NCBI GenBank assembly: GCA_902803245.1
Contig: CADCPJ010000238.1
Coordinates: 1-7,647 of the forward strand
Direction of reading: 5' to 3'
Length of the DNA: 7,647 nucleotides
Origin: an uncultured Lachnospiraceae bacterium
GTDB lineage: Bacteria > Bacillota > Clostridia > Lachnospirales > Lachnospiraceae
The notes beneath the pieces are model-generated. The model made no database searches. It saw nothing but the letters and a program-made list of their open reading frames with translations, and had not been told where the DNA came from. Both the position numbers and the translations under genes were made by a program. Shown here piece after piece: positions 5,466 to 7,647 of this stretch (position 1 is the first letter of the stretch; every line of letters begins with the position of its first letter).

Positions 5466-7373
5466 GATTTTTCTCTCAACGGTGCTCGCCAGATTCATCT
5501 GCAGGTCAACGAGCTGCAGCGTGCGCCGGACGCGCACTGTGAGAACCTCGGGCACATACGGCTTGCGGATAATATCCGCCGCCCCCATCGAAAGAATCTT
5601 CGACTCGAGGTCAAGGCTGTCGCCTTCCGTCATGAAAATGACGGGAACCAGGCGGTCGGGGCTCATTTTCCGAAGCTTCTCCAATGTGTGAGCGCCGTCC
5701 ATCCCCGGCAGGCTTGATTCAAGAAGAATCAGGTCCGGCTTCTTATGCATAAGAAAATCGACGAGCTCCTCTCCGGAGGCGAGGCCGGTCACCTTCATAT
5801 TCTGTTTTCCGAGAATATCGGCAATCCTGCTTAGGTTTTCGCTGTCGCCGTCCGCGGCAGCGACCCACTTCTGCTCATCCCCCGCCGCTCCCGAAGGTCG
5901 GTTCATGTGGACAGGCCCGCACTCATAGCGGATCTTCGTGGTCTCAAAGTAAGGGGATCTCTCCCAGCGTCCAAGCAGCCTCTTTAATACCCGGTCGATG
6001 TCGTATTCCTGGATCTCTGGCAGGAGCAGGAAGACCTGGTGGTCACCGCACTCCATCATCACGTCGCTGTTGCGGAGGGCGCTCCGCAGCATCTCATTGA
6101 ACTCGGACATGATCTCCGTGAGCTCCTCCCCGCTGATCTCATCCACGGGCTTCACGGTCAGGAGCACGCGGTAAGCCGTGCTGTGATACCGGTCCATATA
6201 GCGCACGAGATAGCGGTATATGCTCCCAAACATCTCCTTGCCCATCCACATCGCATTCGGGGAAATGTTTCTCTCCTCAAGAATGGCCGTGACCGTCTCC
6301 AGGTCGAGATCCGGCTGAAGGATCTCCCTGGCGGGCAGGGAATGCGCATAAAGCCTGCTGCCGTGGCGGCCATTTTCCTTGACATAATAGGTCGCCTGAT
6401 CCGCCATATGGAAGAGGTGCTTCAGCTCCGTCCCGTACTCCGGCACAGACACCGCACCTATGGAAATGCCAACCGGGATCTGAAGCCCGGAGCCGAGCAG
6501 GGTTTTCGCGCCCTCGATGTATTCGTCATTTAAGCCCGTGCAGAATTCCGACAGCTCCTCCGCCGTATGCAGGCTTTCCGCGAAGAGGAGGAATTCATCG
6601 CCGCCGATCCGGCCGCAGACGTCTCCCTCGCAAAGGCTTTTTTTGAGAATCTCTGAGAACATGACGAGGATCCGGTCGCCCGTATCGTGGCCAAACAGGT
6701 CATTGATCGACTTAAAATGGTCCAGATCCAGAAGGCAGAGCAGCCCCTTCTTCTCCCTCACAAGCTTTTCCAGCCGCTCATCGATCGCGGTGCGGTTCAG
6801 GAGCCCCGTCAGGGCGTCCGTCACGGCGTCCATCTCGAGCTGATGCATTTTCCTGTGGACACTGATGGCATTTTGAACGCGGCTGATGAGGACTTCCGCC
6901 TCATACGGCTTCCGGACGACGTCCATCGCTCCCTGCTGGAACCCCTCCCCCGCCAGATCGGAATGCACATCATCCGTAAAAAAGATGAGGGGCACATCCG
7001 CAGCTTCCGGGCTTACGTCCTTCATCTGCTGAAGGGTCTTAAAGCCCTCCTGCTGCGATCTGTAGAAATCAAGCAGAATGAGATCGGGAATCCCTTCCTC
7101 CCGGATGCACCCGGCGAGCCGGGCGAAGGAAGAAAGCGCAGTCACCCGCATTCCGGCCTCACAGAGTATTGATCGCGCCATTTCAAGACTGCCGCGGTCC
7201 TCATCGACCGCGACAATCCATTTCGGCAGTGTTTGTATGTCCTGATCCTGATTCCGGTTCTGATCTTTTTTCCGGTCCTGATCCTGGTTCTGATTCTGAT
7301 TCTGATCCCTGTTCTGACTCTGACTCTGATTCTGATCCTGATCCTGATTCCGGTTCTGATCCTGGTTCCGCAT
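5436..7373 (-). CDS. Diguanylate cyclase response regulator: REC-GGDEF-degenerate GGDEF-REC
   Basis: A 645-residue cytosolic signalling protein expected to make cyclic di-GMP from two GTP. Residues 1-45 are only M/N/Q/D/R/S/K and probably disordered. REC1 (about 51-172) has D57/D59, phospho-acceptor D102, T133 and K155. The first GGDEF domain (about 181-342) has the D216-L-D218 metal site, N224, and GGDEF at 257-261, so it should be active; its product-inhibition site reads CEGD (248-251) instead of RxxD. A second GGDEF-like domain (about 350-490) is dead: GDHQV at 443-447 replaces GGDEF and T406 sits where the metal Asp should be, but RNSD (434-437) keeps RxxD at the right spacing. REC2 (about 501-625) keeps D508/D510, T582 and K604, but has E552 as phospho-acceptor. 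ATG at 7373 is the only plausible start; GGAG lies 12 bases upstream. The gene precedes the flippase on the same strand. Confidence 0.92.
   Translation of the reverse strand: MRNQDQNRNQDQDQNQSQSQNRDQNQNQNQDQDRKKDQNRNQDQDIQTLPKWIVAVDEDRGSLEMARSILCEAGMRVTALSSFARLAGCIREEGIPDLILLDFYRSQQEGFKTLQQMKDVSPEAADVPLIFFTDDVHSDLAGEGFQQGAMDVVRKPYEAEVLISRVQNAISVHRKMHQLEMDAVTDALTGLLNRTAIDERLEKLVREKKGLLCLLDLDHFKSINDLFGHDTGDRILVMFSEILKKSLCEGDVCGRIGGDEFLLFAESLHTAEELSEFCTGLNDEYIEGAKTLLGSGLQIPVGISIGAVSVPEYGTELKHLFHMADQATYYVKENGRHGSRLYAHSLPAREILQPDLDLETVTAILEERNISPNAMWMGKEMFGSIYRYLVRYMDRYHSTAYRVLLTVKPVDEISGEELTEIMSEFNEMLRSALRNSDVMMECGDHQVFLLLPEIQEYDIDRVLKRLLGRWERSPYFETTKIRYECGPVHMNRPSGAAGDEQKWVAAADGDSENLSRIADILGKQNMKVTGLASGEELVDFLMHKKPDLILLESSLPGMDGAHTLEKLRKMSPDRLVPVIFMTEGDSLDLESKILSMGAADIIRKPYVPEVLTVRVRRTLQLVDLQMNLASTVERKIREYRDSAGD
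7239..7367. repeat. Hexanucleotide-like array coding an N/D/S-Q/R dipeptide tail
   Basis: The + strand shows degenerate tandem CTGATT/CTGATC/CTGGTT hexamers. On the coding strand these are alternating Asn/Asp/Ser and Gln/Arg codons for residues 3-45 of the cyclase, about 21 dipeptides with one KK interruption at 35-36. Composition of the first 45 residues is 16 Q, 10 N, 9 D, 5 R, 2 S, 2 K and the Met. A gain or loss of one unit keeps the reading frame, so length variation would change the tail without breaking the gene. Confidence 0.88.
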
Positions 7374-7568
7374 TGTGATTTATGACTCCATCATACGTGC
7401 GCGCAGCAGGCACTGCTTAAAGTGCCGGCGTCAGCAAGTGTATTCCTGTCCTTAAAAGAAGCCTGTCCAAAAGAGCATCTTGTCCAAAAAAGCATCTTGT
7501 CCAAAAGGGCATCTTGTCCAAAAGAGAACCTTGTCCAAAAGAGAACCTTGTCCCCAGATAAATAAGCT
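7374..7568. other. Intergenic region between desulfoferrodoxin and cyclase genes
   Basis: This 195-bp gap holds the 17-bp array (7447-7553) and, closer to the cyclase, a short hairpin at 7406-7429 in its leader: AGTGCC pairs with GGCACT across a six-base loop, with two further GC pairs beyond one mismatch. The hairpin lies about 17 bases upstream of the GGAG at 7386-7389 and has no T-tract. I see no convincing sigma-70 promoter and no classical terminator for desulfoferrodoxin. Confidence 0.5.
7447..7553. repeat. 17-bp tandem repeat array upstream of the cyclase gene
   Basis: TGTCC occurs at 7447, 7464, 7481, 7498, 7515, 7532 and 7549, a strictly constant 17-base period, giving six units and the start of a seventh. 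The commonest unit is TGTCCAAAAGAGCATCT. Units 2-4 end in CATCT, units 5 and 6 are identical and end in AACCT, and units 1 and 7 are diverged edges. There are no spacers between units, so this is not a CRISPR array, and 17 is not a multiple of three, so it is not a coding repeat. Confidence 0.95.
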
Positions 7569-7647
7569 TCAGATCTCCTTCTTCCAGAGGCCGTGCAGAT
7601 TGCAGTACTCGTAGGCCGCGACAGCCTTCTCGCCCTCTGCAAGATGG
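7569..7647 (-). CDS. dfx: Desulfoferrodoxin / superoxide reductase, C-terminal end only
   Basis: The last 25 codons and stop of a gene that runs in from the right edge. The frame ending in TGA at 7569-7571 reads GEKAVAAYEYCNLHGLWKKEI. The EYCNLHGLW segment is the C-terminal signature of desulfoferrodoxin/neelaredoxin, whose Cys and nearby His (spacing CxxH, as here) bind the square-pyramidal Fe(His)4Cys centre that reduces superoxide to hydrogen peroxide in anaerobes. The length of the missing N-terminal part, and whether it has the extra rubredoxin-like iron site, cannot be seen. It lies 195 bp upstream of the cyclase gene on the same strand, separated by the 17-bp array, so joint transcription is uncertain. 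Confidence 0.85.
   Translation of the reverse strand, partial: HLAEGEKAVAAYEYCNLHGLWKKEI

Noticed and set aside
6039..6533. Plus-strand reading frame opposite the cyclase
   Set aside because: It is antisense to the GGDEF region and its composition (rich in H, L, R) is typical of a shadow frame.
7447..7553. CRISPR-like array
   Set aside because: Units are 17 bp and abut directly, with no unique spacers, and no cas gene is present.
7464..7553. Multiple -35 promoter boxes (TTGGACA on the minus strand)
   Set aside because: The TTGGACA words are simply the repeat unit, are one base off the consensus TTGACA, and no matching -10 hexamer at proper spacing was found.
7391..7642. 83-residue reading frame on the minus strand through the 17-bp array
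   Set aside because: It is out of frame with the desulfoferrodoxin tail, whose YEYCNLHGLW signature identifies the real frame, and it reads through a non-coding repeat.

Overview
The window looks like part of the chromosome of an anaerobic, fairly GC-rich (by eye 55-60%) bacterium, most likely a Bacillota of the Clostridia/Lachnospiraceae type. Supporting this are the desulfoferrodoxin tail at the right edge (an enzyme of anaerobes), purine-rich Shine-Dalgarno sites before several genes, and the general look of the proteins. The taxonomic guess is inference; there is no rRNA or other marker.

Layout. On the + strand: a thiamine-diphosphate enzyme of the acetolactate-synthase fold (cut by the left edge, ends 1779), then a membrane-anchored family 2 glycosyltransferase (1977-2945). 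On the - strand, read right to left: the last 25 codons of desulfoferrodoxin (7569-7647), a 645-residue diguanylate cyclase/response regulator (5436-7373), a 399-residue Wzx-like flippase (4153-5352) and an NAD(P)-dependent sugar-nucleotide epimerase/reductase (2996-3988). The two convergent sets meet at a perfect 21-bp-arm palindrome (2944-2986) that can serve as a terminator in both directions.

How the genes fit together. The TPP enzyme, glycosyltransferase, epimerase/reductase and flippase read as the end of a surface-glycan locus. The TPP enzyme resembles YerE-type enzymes, which attach a two-carbon unit from pyruvate to a nucleotide-bound keto-deoxysugar to make branched-chain sugars, so a yersiniose-like branched sugar is a reasonable hypothesis. 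The sugar-nucleotide genes that would prove it (CDP-glucose 4,6-dehydratase, 3-dehydrase) are not in the window. The cyclase lies directly upstream of the flippase on the same strand and may tie glycan export to c-di-GMP.

The most unusual content is (1) the cyclase, read as disordered N/Q/D tail - REC - GGDEF - degenerate GGDEF - REC with Glu at the phospho-acceptor position. Its catalytic GGDEF has lost the inhibitory-site Arg while its dead GGDEF keeps RxxD at the correct spacing. (2) There is a remarkable density of short tandem duplications: 50-, 69- and 60-bp duplications at the 3' ends of three genes, a 30-bp in-frame duplication inside the epimerase, a hexanucleotide-like array coding the cyclase N-terminus, and a 17-bp-period array of about six units in front of the cyclase gene. 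No rRNA, tRNA, CRISPR array, insertion sequence or phage gene was seen.
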